A stretch of DNA of 64,000 nt from Devosia sp. 2618 (GTDB lineage Bacteria > Pseudomonadota > Alphaproteobacteria > Rhizobiales > Devosiaceae), in NCBI RefSeq assembly GCF_040546815.1, contig NZ_JBEPOO010000001.1, positions 2,914,001 to 2,978,000 on the forward strand, in the 5' to 3' direction. Below the pieces are notes generated by a model. The model made no database searches. It worked only from the letters and a program-made list of their open reading frames with translations, and was not told where the DNA came from. Both the position numbers and the translations under genes were made by a program. Of the stretch, positions 45,603 through 54,040 are shown one piece after another (the stretch's first letter is position 1; every line of letters begins with the position of its first letter).

Positions 45603-46460
45603 ATGACCGACCCGCTTGATGGTTTCGACATTGAAAATCCAAAGCTGCCCAAGGCAATAAAGAAAAACGCCATGGCCTCTGGCGGCTATCCTTACGAGGA
45701 TAAGCTGGATAGCGAAATCTATGAAGCGCATATGTATGAGCTGCAAAAGCAGCTTGTGCTGTTGCAGGCCCACCTCGCCAAGACCGGCGAGCGCGTCATG
45801 GTGGTGTTTGAAGGCCGCGACGCTGCCGGCAAGGGCGGCACCATCAAGACCTATTTGGCAAACCTCAACCCGCGCTACAATCTGATCGCGGCCCTGCCCA
45901 AGCCCAACGATCGCGAACGCACGCAGTGGTATTTCCAGCGCTATGTCGACTGGCTACCCGCCGCTGGCGAAACGGTGCTGTTCGACCGCTCCTGGTACAA
46001 CCGGGCTGGCGTCGAACCCGTGATGGGCTTTTGCACGCCCGAACAGACTGAGCATTTCCTCGAAGAAGCCCCCGAGTTTGAAAAACGCCTGACGCGCGAC
46101 GGCATTCACCTGTTCAAGTTCTGGCTCTCCATCGGCCGCGAAATGCAGCTCAAACGGTTCCACGACCGTCGCCACGATCCGCTCAAGGTCTGGAAGCTCT
46201 CGCCCATCGACATCGAGGCGCTGAACAAATGGGACGCCTATAGCAAGGCCCGCGACGAGATGCTGTCGCGCACGGATACCCAATACGCGCCCTGGACGGT
46301 CATTCGCGCCAACGACAAGCGGCGTGGCCGGATAAATGTCATCCAGACGATGCTCGACAAGCTCGATTTCACCGGCAAGAGCAGCAAGGCCATTGGGGAT
46401 ATCGATCCCAATATCACGATGGCGGCTGCGGACTTTATGAAGTTGAGCAAGTCGGACTAG
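45603..46460 (+). CDS. ppk2: Polyphosphate kinase 2, class I
   Basis: 285 residues. Walker A EGRDAAGKGGT (70-80), Walker B FDRSWYNRAGVE (Asp128), lid module with R-rich KRFHDRRHDPLKVWKLSP. Single PPK2 domain of class I, which phosphorylates nucleoside diphosphates with polyphosphate (usually making GTP/ATP). ATG 45603 follows GGAGAGACAGC. It is 89 bases from the divergent phoR gene and 11 bases from the converging rpiR-type gene. Confidence 0.93.
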   Translation: MTDPLDGFDIENPKLPKAIKKNAMASGGYPYEDKLDSEIYEAHMYELQKQLVLLQAHLAKTGERVMVVFEGRDAAGKGGTIKTYLANLNPRYNLIAALPKPNDRERTQWYFQRYVDWLPAAGETVLFDRSWYNRAGVEPVMGFCTPEQTEHFLEEAPEFEKRLTRDGIHLFKFWLSIGREMQLKRFHDRRHDPLKVWKLSPIDIEALNKWDAYSKARDEMLSRTDTQYAPWTVIRANDKRRGRINVIQTMLDKLDFTGKSSKAIGDIDPNITMAAADFMKLSKSD

Positions 46461-46471
46461 GGGGGGCGCCC

Positions 46472-47308
46472 CTACTGCCCCTCAATCGCCCCCATCCGCT
46501 TGCTCGCCGTGGTCCACGCCAATTCCGTCGTGCGCGCAATGATGGCTTCCACCAATGTGAACAGCGAACCATTGGCGTCCCAGGTGCGGCCCATTTCAGT
46601 GCGGCAGGGCAAGACCAGTTTTGCGAAGCGGCTCACCGGGCTCATCCATTCATCGGTGATGAGCACGATATGCGCCCGGCGCGAAGCCAGCTCCGTCGCC
46701 ACATCGACAAGCTCGGCATCATAGCGCCGGACGTCAAAGATGATGGCTGTATCGCCCGGCCGCACGTCGATCAACTGGTCGGCCCGCGTCGCAGGACGAC
46801 CATCGAGTCGCCGAATGCCGGGTCGGATCAGGCGCAGATGGGCCTCCATATAACCGGCCAGAAAATCGGTGAAGCGACCGCCTGCAAGAAAACACGCGCC
46901 CTTGGCTTCCGCCAGACGCGCGCAGACCGCTTCAAACTCGGATGCCGGGATCAGGTCGGCGGTGTCGCGCAGGTTCTCGGTGGCTTGCGTGGCGAACCGA
47001 CCGAGAAAATTGTTATCACCATCGGCAACGCCGGCCGTAGAGTGGCTGCGCTGTAGCGGCGACTTGGACCGCTGCTCCAGTTCATCGCGCAGCGCCCGCT
47101 GAAAGTCTGGATAGGATTTGTAGCCGATCTGGGACACGAAGCGCAGCACGGTCGCCGAACTCGCACCGGCCTGCTGGCCAAACTCGGCGACAGGGGCCAG
47201 CCCCAGGGTTGGATAAGAACCGAGCAGTCCACGGGCCGCCCGTTTTTCCGCTGCAGTCAGGCGGTGAATGGCTTCGTGAATACGCCCCGCAACCGTCTTC
47301 CCTTCCAT
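46472..47308 (-). CDS. RpiR/MurR-family transcriptional regulator
   Basis: 278 residues. N-terminal HTH_6 domain (LTAAEKRAARGLLGSYP, then AGASSATVLRFVSQIGYKSY), C-terminal SIS domain (about 120-260; KGACFLAGGRFTDFLAGYME, GDTAIIFDVRRYDAELVD). RpiR regulators usually sense sugar phosphates with the SIS domain; here the gene is divergent from an amino-alcohol/polyamine-like catabolic operon, so the effector may differ. An imperfect inverted repeat lies in the 77-base gap between them. MurR, the repressor of murQ in E. coli, belongs to this family, but this gene is 26 kb from murQ. Confidence 0.85.
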   Translation of the reverse strand: MEGKTVAGRIHEAIHRLTAAEKRAARGLLGSYPTLGLAPVAEFGQQAGASSATVLRFVSQIGYKSYPDFQRALRDELEQRSKSPLQRSHSTAGVADGDNNFLGRFATQATENLRDTADLIPASEFEAVCARLAEAKGACFLAGGRFTDFLAGYMEAHLRLIRPGIRRLDGRPATRADQLIDVRPGDTAIIFDVRRYDAELVDVATELASRRAHIVLITDEWMSPVSRFAKLVLPCRTEMGRTWDANGSLFTLVEAIIARTTELAWTTASKRMGAIEGQ

Positions 47309-47322
47309 GCGCCCCCCTGAAT

Positions 47323-47374
47323 TTCTGATTTCAGTATTGACACTTTTGGCCAGTATGGAACTACTGATACAGAA
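47323..47374. promoter_or_regulatory. Candidate RpiR operator
   Basis: TTCTGATTTCAGTA (47323-47336) and TACTGATACAGAA (47362-47374) are near reverse complements, placed symmetrically in the 77-base divergent promoter of the RpiR gene and the amidohydrolase operon. AT-rich; likely bound by the RpiR protein. Confidence 0.5.
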
Positions 47375-47385
47375 GTTAACTGGTC

Positions 47386-48171
47386 ATGCGTAGGGGCAAA
47401 GTGGACGTTAGCGGTCAAAACTCGGTGCTTGTGTCCAATGCGCGGGGGCGTTCGCCCTTCGTGATCGTGTGCGACCATGCCAGCAACCGCATCCCCGCAA
47501 AATATGGCGACCTGGGCCTGACCGCCACTGAACGGCTCAGCCACATTGCCTGGGATCCGGGCGCGCTGGCAGTCAGCCGCGCGCTCTCGGACAGCCTCGA
47601 CGCGCCGCTGGTGCAGTCGACCGTTTCGCGCATCGTCATCGACTGCAATCGCGAGCTTGATGCGCCGGACCTGATCTGGACCCTGTCGGAATCGACCCGC
47701 ATCGCCGCCAATGAAAACCTCGATGCGGCCGAGCGCCAGTACCGCATCGATCACTTCCACCGCCCCTATCACGCCTCCATCGAGACGCTGCTCGAAGCGC
47801 GTCGGCATGCGGGGCAGGAAACGGTGCTGGTCTGCCTGCACTCCTTTACCCCGGTCTATCACGGCGTCGCCCGTCCCTGGCCAATCGGGCTGATCCACGG
47901 CGTCGACACCGGCTACACCAAGGCATTGTTCGATGCGCTCAAGGCCGATGATCCGACGCTCAATGTTGGCTGGAACGAGCCCTATGCGGCGCTCAATGGG
48001 GTAACGTTGACGCTTGAAAAACACGGTGACGGGCGCGGGCTCGAAGCCACCATGATCGAAATCCGGCACGACGAAATTCTTGAACCTACTGGCGTGACCC
48101 TTTGGGCAGACCGGTTGGCGCGTTGTCTGCAAACCGCGCGGGTCGCGCGCAAGAGGGCAATGGCAGTCTAG
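47386..48171 (+). CDS. N-formylglutamate amidohydrolase family protein
   Basis: 261 residues of the FGase (HutG-type metallo-amidohydrolase) family: VCDHASNRIP (zinc-site HASN, near 26-33), IDCNRELDAPD, CLHSFTPVY and GVDTGYT-type ligand regions. A GTG at 47401 with AGGGG four bases upstream may be the true start. No other histidine-degradation gene is present, so N-formylglutamate is an unlikely substrate. In this operon it could hydrolyse a gamma-glutamyl amide, for example gamma-glutamylglycine, releasing glutamate (inference). Confidence 0.85.
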   Translation: MRRGKVDVSGQNSVLVSNARGRSPFVIVCDHASNRIPAKYGDLGLTATERLSHIAWDPGALAVSRALSDSLDAPLVQSTVSRIVIDCNRELDAPDLIWTLSESTRIAANENLDAAERQYRIDHFHRPYHASIETLLEARRHAGQETVLVCLHSFTPVYHGVARPWPIGLIHGVDTGYTKALFDALKADDPTLNVGWNEPYAALNGVTLTLEKHGDGRGLEATMIEIRHDEILEPTGVTLWADRLARCLQTARVARKRAMAV

Positions 48172-48205
48172 ACTTCACTTGGGCTTCAATTCAGGGGACG
48201 TGACT

Positions 48206-49714
48206 ATGGCTGAGACCAAGAAGGTCGGCAGTGTCGCCTATGCGACACGCGACAAGGACTATTTCGAAAAACGTGGGCTGCAACGCTATGCCGGCATCTG
48301 GTCGCTATGGGCACTGGGCGTTGGCGCAGTGATTTCCGGCCACTTCTCTGGCTGGAATTTTGGCTTCATGACCGGCGGCTGGGGCGGCATGGTGGTCGCC
48401 GCCGGCATTATCGCCATCATGTATCTGGGCTTGGTCTCGTCCATCGCCGAAATGAGCCCCGCTTTGCCCCATACGGGTGCCGCCTATTCCTTCGCCCGCA
48501 CATCGATGGGGCCATGGGGCGGCTTCGTCACCGGGCTGTTCGAGAACGTCGAATATGTGCTCACCCCGGCGGTGATCTGTACCTTCATCTCGGGCTACTT
48601 CGGCTCGATCACCGGGCTCGATACGGCCTATTACCCGATCCTCTGGGTGGTGTTCTTCGCCCTGTTCCTCGCGCTCAATATTTTTGGTGTGGCGCTTAGC
48701 TACAAGGTGACGCTCACTGTCACGCTGATCTCGCTGGCAGGTCTGGTGTTCTTCTGGTTCAGCGCCTTCCCGCATATCGATTTCTCGCGCTGGGCGCTCA
48801 ATATCGGCGTTGGGCCGGATGGCGCGGCTGTCGAACTGCCGGAAGGCAATGGTTCGTGGTTCCCCTTTGGCTGGCAGGGCGTGTTGTCCACCCTGCCCTT
48901 CGCGGTCTGGCTGTTCCTTGCCATCGAGCAGGTGCCGCTGGCGGCCGAAGAATCCGTTGACCCCAAGCGCGACATGCCACGCGGCATTCTACTCGGCTTC
49001 TGCACACTGTTGCTCAGCGCCTTCATGATCGTGTTGCTCAACCCATCCATCGCCGGCGTCGGTGCGTTCAGCCTCGGCTCATCGCTTGAGCCTGCGCTGC
49101 AGGGTATCCGCGCCATCTATGGCGATGCGGCCGCTCCTGTCTTTGGCGTCGTGGCGCTGATCGGTCTGATCGCCTCGTTCCACACCATCCTCTATGCGCA
49201 GGGCCGTCAGGTCTATTCGCTGAGCCGCGCTGGCTACTTCCCATCTGCGCTGTCGGTCACCCATCCCAAGTACAAGACACCGCATATCGCGATGGTCTCG
49301 GGTGCTCTGCTGGGTCTGGCCGTGATGCTCATCATCTGGTTTGCCAATGGTGGCGGCGGCGATGGCGCTGATCAGCTGGGCGATGACATCATCGGCTCGG
49401 TGCTCCTCAACATGGCCGTGTTCGGCGCGATGCTGAGCTACATCATGCAGGCCCTGAGCTTTATCATCCTGCGCCGCAACCTGCCCAATATCGAGCGGCC
49501 ATTCCGTTCGCCCGTCGGCATTCCTGGCGCCGTTCTGACCATCATCATTGCGGCCGTGACCTTGTTCTACCAGCTGCAGGATCCGAACTTTTACAAGGGC
49601 GTGATCTGGGTGGTGCTGTGGTGCGCCGTCGGCATCGTCTATTTCGCCGCGATCGGTCGCCACAAGCTGATCATGTCGCCTGAAGAAGAGTTTGCGCTCG
49701 AAAACAAGGCGTAA
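48206..49714 (+). CDS. APC-superfamily permease, ethanolamine-permease type
   Basis: 502 residues, twelve helices, from the ATG at 48206 (MAETKKVGSVAY; GGGG nine bases upstream). The GxG-x-x-x-S-G of helix 1 (GVGAVISGHFSGWNFG), SSIAEMSPALPHTGAAYSFA in helices 2-3 and LAIEQVPLAAEES in helix 6 match the ethanolamine permease (Eat) branch of the APC family. It would bring ethanolamine or a related amine into the cell. Two hairpins (49727-49747 and 49785-49800) separate it from the ligase gene. Confidence 0.85.
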   Translation: MAETKKVGSVAYATRDKDYFEKRGLQRYAGIWSLWALGVGAVISGHFSGWNFGFMTGGWGGMVVAAGIIAIMYLGLVSSIAEMSPALPHTGAAYSFARTSMGPWGGFVTGLFENVEYVLTPAVICTFISGYFGSITGLDTAYYPILWVVFFALFLALNIFGVALSYKVTLTVTLISLAGLVFFWFSAFPHIDFSRWALNIGVGPDGAAVELPEGNGSWFPFGWQGVLSTLPFAVWLFLAIEQVPLAAEESVDPKRDMPRGILLGFCTLLLSAFMIVLLNPSIAGVGAFSLGSSLEPALQGIRAIYGDAAAPVFGVVALIGLIASFHTILYAQGRQVYSLSRAGYFPSALSVTHPKYKTPHIAMVSGALLGLAVMLIIWFANGGGGDGADQLGDDIIGSVLLNMAVFGAMLSYIMQALSFIILRRNLPNIERPFRSPVGIPGAVLTIIIAAVTLFYQLQDPNFYKGVIWVVLWCAVGIVYFAAIGRHKLIMSPEEEFALENKA

Positions 49715-49726
49715 GAACAAACAGGT

Positions 49727-49800
49727 TGTCCGGCCCCGCGCCGGACAGCCATCCTCCTTCGGCGTGGTTCCTGCGGAGACGGGAATGTCCTGCCGGACAT
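49727..49800 (+). promoter_or_regulatory. Two intercistronic hairpins between permease and ligase genes
   Basis: TGTCCGGC/GCCGGACA at 49727-49747 (8 bp, loop CCCGC) and ATGTCC/GGACAT at 49785-49800. No U-tract after either. They may tune the ratio of membrane permease to cytoplasmic ligase. Confidence 0.5.
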
Positions 49801-49837
49801 TGGGGGAACGACGCAGTGATACTTGGAGGAAACACTG

Positions 49838-51199
49838 ATGGCCTACTCTCTTGCCGAGCTGAAAAAAGACGTCGCAGCCGGGTCAATCGACACCGTGCTG
49901 GTCGCCTTCCCTGACATGCAGGGGCGAATGATCGGCAAGCGCTTTCAGGCTGAGTATTTCCTCGAAGTGGCCAATGACGAAACCCACGGCTGCGACTATC
50001 TGCTGGCCGACGATATCGATATGGAGCCGGTGCCCGGCTACGACGCCGCCAATTGGGGCAAGGGCTATGGCGACTTCGTCATGAAGCCCGACCTGACCAC
50101 GCTGATGAAAGCGACCTGGCTTGAGGGTACCGCCATCGTTCTGTGTGACCTCTCCGACCACCACCATCACGAGCCGGTGCCACATAGCCCGCGCGCCATT
50201 CTCAAGCGTCAGCTCGAGCGCCTCGCCAAGCTTGGCTACACGGCAAATGTTGCCACAGAACTTGAGTTCTACCTGTTCGACGATGACTACCGCACCGTCC
50301 ACCAGAAGGGCCATCGCAACCTGCAGCCGGCAGGCGACTACATTCAGGACTACAATATTTTCCAGACCACCAAGGAAGAAGGCGTGATGCGCGCGCTGCG
50401 CAAGCATCTGCAGGCGTCGGGCATTCCGGTGGAATCCTCCAAAGGCGAGTGGGGCCCGGGGCAGGAAGAGATCAACGTCAAATATGCCGATGCGCTGACC
50501 ATGGCTGACCGCCACGTGGTCCTTAAGAACGCCACTAAGGAAATCGCCTACGCGCAGGGCAAGTCGGTCACCTTCATGGCCAAATGGGACTATGCGCTGG
50601 CTGGTTCGTCGAGCCACATCCACATGTCGCTGGCCGACAAGGCGGGGAAACCGCTTTTCGTCGGTGACAAAGACGAGCGCGGCATGAGCGATCTGATGAA
50701 GCATTTCATGGCAGGGCAGCTCGCCTATGCCCGCGAGATCACCTATTTTCTCGCCCCCTATATCAATAGTTACAAGCGCTTCCAGGCCGGCACTTTTGCG
50801 CCGACCAAGGCGATCTGGTCGCCGGACAACCGCACCGCTGGCTTCCGCCTTTGCGGCGAGCATTCCAAATCCATCCGCGTCGAATGCCGCATGGGCGGCG
50901 CTGACCTCAATCCCTATCTGGCCATTGCGGCACTGATCGCCGCTGGCATTGAGGGCATCGAGGAAAAGCTGCCGCTCGAACCAGCTTTCGTCGGCGACGC
51001 ATACATCACCGAAAAGTTGCGCGAGATTCCCAAGACGCTGCGCGAAGCCACCGACACGCTGCGCAACTCGGCAATGCTCAAGGATGCGTTCGGCGAGCAG
51101 GTCGTCAGCCATTATGTGCACACCGCCGAATGGGAACAGCTCGAATATGATCGCCGTGTCACCGACTGGGAACTCAAGCGCGGTTTCGAGCGGAGCTAG
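49838..51199 (+). CDS. Glutamine synthetase-like gamma-glutamyl ligase
   Basis: 453 residues from the ATG at 49838 with GGAGGA seven bases upstream. Catalytic glutamate/metal motifs of the GS fold are present: TELEFYLFDDD (near 139-149), GPGQEEINVKYADA, AGSSSHIHMSL (ATP/metal His), NSYKRFQAGTFAPT and RVECRMGGADLNPYLAIA. The adenylylation motif NLYDLPP of true GlnA is missing, so it is not the main ammonia-assimilating enzyme. Relatives are PuuA, IpuC and Streptomyces GlnA4, which glutamylate putrescine, isopropylamine/alaninol and ethanolamine. Context favours ethanolamine or another amino alcohol. Confidence 0.87.
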   Translation: MAYSLAELKKDVAAGSIDTVLVAFPDMQGRMIGKRFQAEYFLEVANDETHGCDYLLADDIDMEPVPGYDAANWGKGYGDFVMKPDLTTLMKATWLEGTAIVLCDLSDHHHHEPVPHSPRAILKRQLERLAKLGYTANVATELEFYLFDDDYRTVHQKGHRNLQPAGDYIQDYNIFQTTKEEGVMRALRKHLQASGIPVESSKGEWGPGQEEINVKYADALTMADRHVVLKNATKEIAYAQGKSVTFMAKWDYALAGSSSHIHMSLADKAGKPLFVGDKDERGMSDLMKHFMAGQLAYAREITYFLAPYINSYKRFQAGTFAPTKAIWSPDNRTAGFRLCGEHSKSIRVECRMGGADLNPYLAIAALIAAGIEGIEEKLPLEPAFVGDAYITEKLREIPKTLREATDTLRNSAMLKDAFGEQVVSHYVHTAEWEQLEYDRRVTDWELKRGFERS

Positions 51200-51291
51200 C
51201 CAGATTGCTGCCGCACTGATCGACCACTACTAGCTGCACAACCATCCATGACCTGCGTCCTTTTCGCGGCCAAGAACACGAGGACTTCTCG

Positions 51292-52674
51292 ATGACCGAA
51301 ACGGTCAAGATCATCTCCCCCATCGACGGCAGCGTCTATGCCGAACGCCCCCTGGCTACCGGGCAGCAAATCGACAGTGCCGTTCTCAACGCCAAGGCAG
51401 CGCGCCGGGCGTGGGGCGAGACGACCATCGCCGAGCGGCAGAAAATCCTGACGCATTTCGTCGATGCGCTGCTGTTGATGAACGATGACATTGTGCCCGA
51501 ACTGGCCTGGCAGATGGGCCGTCCGGTCCGTTTTGGCGGCGAGAAGCGTGGCGTCGAAGAGCGCGCGCGCTATATGATCGAACTGGCTGCCGAGGCTCTG
51601 GCGCCGTCGATCAAACCTGAGAAAGAAGGCTTCACCCGCTACATCACCCGCGAGGCGCTCGGCACCGTCATGGTAATCGCGCCATGGAACTATCCGTTCC
51701 TCACCGCGGTCAACTCCATCGTTCCGGGTCTGATGGCGGGCAATGCCATCATCCTCAAACACGCTAGCCAGACGCTGCTGGCCGGTGAGCGTTTCGCCGC
51801 CGCTGCCGAAAGCGCCGGCCTGCCATCCGGGCTGTTCCAGAATCTGGTCCTTGGCCACGCCGATACCGAAAAGCTGATCGGTTCAGGGCAGATCGACCAC
51901 ATCAATTTCACCGGCTCGGTCGAAGGCGGCCGCCGCATCGAAAAGGCCGCAGCTGGCACCTTTGCTACTCTCGGCCTCGAACTTGGCGGCAAGGATCCGG
52001 CCTATGTCCGGGCCGACGCAAATCTTGAAAACGCCGTCGAAAACCTCGTCGATGGCTCGTTCTTCAATTCCGGTCAAAGCTGCTGCGGCGTCGAGCGCAT
52101 TTATGTGCATGAAAGCGTCTACGGCAATTTTGTCGAACGCTTCATCGACAATGCCAAGGGCTGGACGCTGGGCAATCCGCTTGATGCCGACACAATCGTC
52201 GGCCCGATGGCGCGCGGCAATTTTGCTGACCATGTGCGCCAACAGACCGCCGAAGCCCTGCGGGGTGGCGCGACCCGACATCTCAATACCAAGCATGAAC
52301 TCGACAAAGCCGGCTCGCCCTATCTGGCGCCTGAGGTGCTGACGAACGTCAACCACCAGATGTCGATCATGCGCGAAGAGAGCTTTGGCCCCGTCGTCGG
52401 CATCATGAAAGTGGCCGACGATGCGGAAGCGATGACGCTGATGAACGACAGCCCCTATGGGCTCACTGCCTCGATCTGGACCGACGACCTCGACGCTGCG
52501 GCCAAGCTTGGTGGGCAGATCGAAACCGGCACCGTGTTTGCCAATCGCTGTGATTATCTCGATCCGGCGCTGGTCTGGACCGGGGTCAAAGACACTGGCA
52601 AGGGCGGCGGGCTGAGCGAGATCGGCTATGCGAATTTGACCCAGCCCAAAAGCTATCATTTGAAGCGGATTTAA
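51292..52674 (+). CDS. NAD-dependent aldehyde dehydrogenase
   Basis: 460 residues. Cofactor strand WNYPFLTAVNSIVPGLMAGN, active-site Glu in ELGGKDPAYV (near 232) and catalytic Cys in FFNSGQSCCGVER (near 263). Then EESFGPVVGIMKV and the C-terminal KGGGLSEIGY. In the proposed pathway it oxidises gamma-glutamyl-aminoaldehyde to the acid, parallel to PuuC. 92 bases after the ligase gene, with no visible terminator. Confidence 0.9.
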   Translation: MTETVKIISPIDGSVYAERPLATGQQIDSAVLNAKAARRAWGETTIAERQKILTHFVDALLLMNDDIVPELAWQMGRPVRFGGEKRGVEERARYMIELAAEALAPSIKPEKEGFTRYITREALGTVMVIAPWNYPFLTAVNSIVPGLMAGNAIILKHASQTLLAGERFAAAAESAGLPSGLFQNLVLGHADTEKLIGSGQIDHINFTGSVEGGRRIEKAAAGTFATLGLELGGKDPAYVRADANLENAVENLVDGSFFNSGQSCCGVERIYVHESVYGNFVERFIDNAKGWTLGNPLDADTIVGPMARGNFADHVRQQTAEALRGGATRHLNTKHELDKAGSPYLAPEVLTNVNHQMSIMREESFGPVVGIMKVADDAEAMTLMNDSPYGLTASIWTDDLDAAAKLGGQIETGTVFANRCDYLDPALVWTGVKDTGKGGGLSEIGYANLTQPKSYHLKRI

Positions 52675-52699
52675 TTCGGGAAACCGATCACTCCCCCAT

Positions 52700-52784
52700 C
52701 GTCACCACCGGGCCTGTCCCGGTGGTCCATGCCACCGCCGGCGCGAAGCCGCGATGGATTGCCGGGACAAGCCCGGCAATGACG
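52700..52784. repeat. Palindromic repeat, type B, copy 2
   Basis: Arms 52700-52730 and 52754-52784 are imperfect reverse complements, each with an internal CCGGG/CCCGG palindrome. Same family as 43672-43753. It fills the 152-base gap between the aldehyde and alcohol dehydrogenase genes. Confidence 0.8.
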
Positions 52785-52826
52785 CTGGTGGGAAGTTAAG
52801 AAGCCGAACCGAACAACGAGGCCACA

Positions 52827-53981
52827 ATGACCAAAGCCAACTGGAACTACCCGACCGCCATCAAGTTCGGTCCCGGCCGTATCGCCGAGCTACCCGAAGC
52901 GCTCAAGACGGCCGGGATTTCACGGCCGCTGCTCGTCACCGATGCGGGGTTGGTCAACCTGCCGGTGACGCAGAACACCATTGCCCTGCTCAAGGCCGCG
53001 GGCGTCCCGGTCGGCGTGTTCGCCGATGTCAAACCCAACCCGATTTCGGCCAATGTCGAAGCCGGCATTCGCGTATTGCGCGAAGGCGGCCATGACGGTG
53101 TGATCGCCTTTGGCGGCGGTTCGGGGCTCGATGTGGGCAAGGTCATCGCCTTCATGGCTGGCCAGACCCGCCCGATGTGGGATTTCGAAGATATCGGCGA
53201 CTGGTGGACCCGCGCCGATCCTGCAGGCATTTTCCCGATTGTCGCCGTGCCGACCACGGCGGGCACTGGCTCAGAAGTGGGCCGCGCGGGCGTCATCACT
53301 GACGAGACGACCCACACCAAGAAAGTCATCTTCCATCCGCTGATGATGCCAAAGGTGGTCATCGTCGATCCTGAACTCACCGTCGGGATGCCCAAATTCA
53401 TCACCGTTGGCACCGGCATGGACGCGCTGGCGCATTGCCTCGAAGCCTATTGCGCGCCGGGCTATCATCCAATGGCGGACGGCATTGCGGTCGAGGGCAT
53501 TCGCCTGGTGTTTGAGAACCTGCCTAAAGTTTATGCTAACCCAAACGATGTCGAAGCGCGCGGCCACATGATGAGCGCCGCCGCCATGGGCGCCACCGCG
53601 TTCCAGAAAGGCCTTGGCGCCATTCACGCACTGAGCCATCCCGTCGGCGCGCTTTATGACACTCATCACGGCATGACCAATGCCGTGTTCATGCCCTATG
53701 TGCTGGTGGTCAATCGTCCGGCCATCGAAGCGCGCATCGCGCGGCTGGCAGCTTATCTTGGCCTCGCGCCGAGCTTTGAGGCATTCCTCCACGCCGTCAC
53801 CGCGCTGCGCCTGCGATTGGACGTGCCGCATACCTTGGCTGAGTTCAAGGTGGATGGGAGCAAGCGCGAATTGATCGGAGACATGGCAATTGTCGACCCG
53901 ACAGCCGGTGGCAATCCGGTGGAATTGACCAAGGAACGGGCGCTCGAGATCTTTGATCGGGCGATGGAAGGGCGGGTTTAG
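52827..53981 (+). CDS. Iron-containing alcohol dehydrogenase
   Basis: 384 residues. NAD-binding FGGGSGLDVGKVIAF (near 96-110), PTTAGTGSEVGRAGVITDE, and the iron ligands in GMDALAHCLEAY and HALSHPVGALYDTHHG (H-x3-H and H). ATG 52827 lies in AACGAGGCCACA context. In the operon it could oxidise the free hydroxyl of a gamma-glutamylated amino alcohol to an aldehyde, the step performed by an amine oxidase (PuuB) in the putrescine pathway, which is missing here. Confidence 0.9.
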   Translation: MTKANWNYPTAIKFGPGRIAELPEALKTAGISRPLLVTDAGLVNLPVTQNTIALLKAAGVPVGVFADVKPNPISANVEAGIRVLREGGHDGVIAFGGGSGLDVGKVIAFMAGQTRPMWDFEDIGDWWTRADPAGIFPIVAVPTTAGTGSEVGRAGVITDETTHTKKVIFHPLMMPKVVIVDPELTVGMPKFITVGTGMDALAHCLEAYCAPGYHPMADGIAVEGIRLVFENLPKVYANPNDVEARGHMMSAAAMGATAFQKGLGAIHALSHPVGALYDTHHGMTNAVFMPYVLVVNRPAIEARIARLAAYLGLAPSFEAFLHAVTALRLRLDVPHTLAEFKVDGSKRELIGDMAIVDPTAGGNPVELTKERALEIFDRAMEGRV

Positions 53982-53990
53982 GCGAAGAGT

Positions 53991-54035
53991 ACCCCACCTA
54001 GCCTCACCCCTGAAAAGGGGGAGGCTAGGTGGGGT
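53991..54035. terminator. Strong bidirectional hairpin between convergent genes
   Basis: ACCCCACCTAGCCTC (53991-54005) and GAGGCTAGGTGGGGT (54021-54035), a perfect 15-bp stem, extended inside by CCCC/GGGG. It separates the alcohol dehydrogenase from the converging oxidoreductase. The word AGGGGATACCCC next to a CCTC-rich stem recurs at 56600-56639, so it is also a repeat family. Confidence 0.75.
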
Positions 54036-54040
54036 ATCCC

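Noticed and set aside
46472..47308. MurR, the repressor of murQ
   Set aside because: Same family, but it lies 26 kb from murQ and shares a promoter with an unrelated operon; the GntR/UTRA gene is the better candidate for the murein locus.
49838..51199. Primary glutamine synthetase GlnA
   Set aside because: The adenylylation motif is missing and the gene sits in an amine catabolic operon without glnB.
46472..53981. Classical eut (microcompartment) ethanolamine operon
   Set aside because: No EutBC ammonia lyase, shell proteins or B12 factors are present; only the permease type and dehydrogenases overlap in theme.
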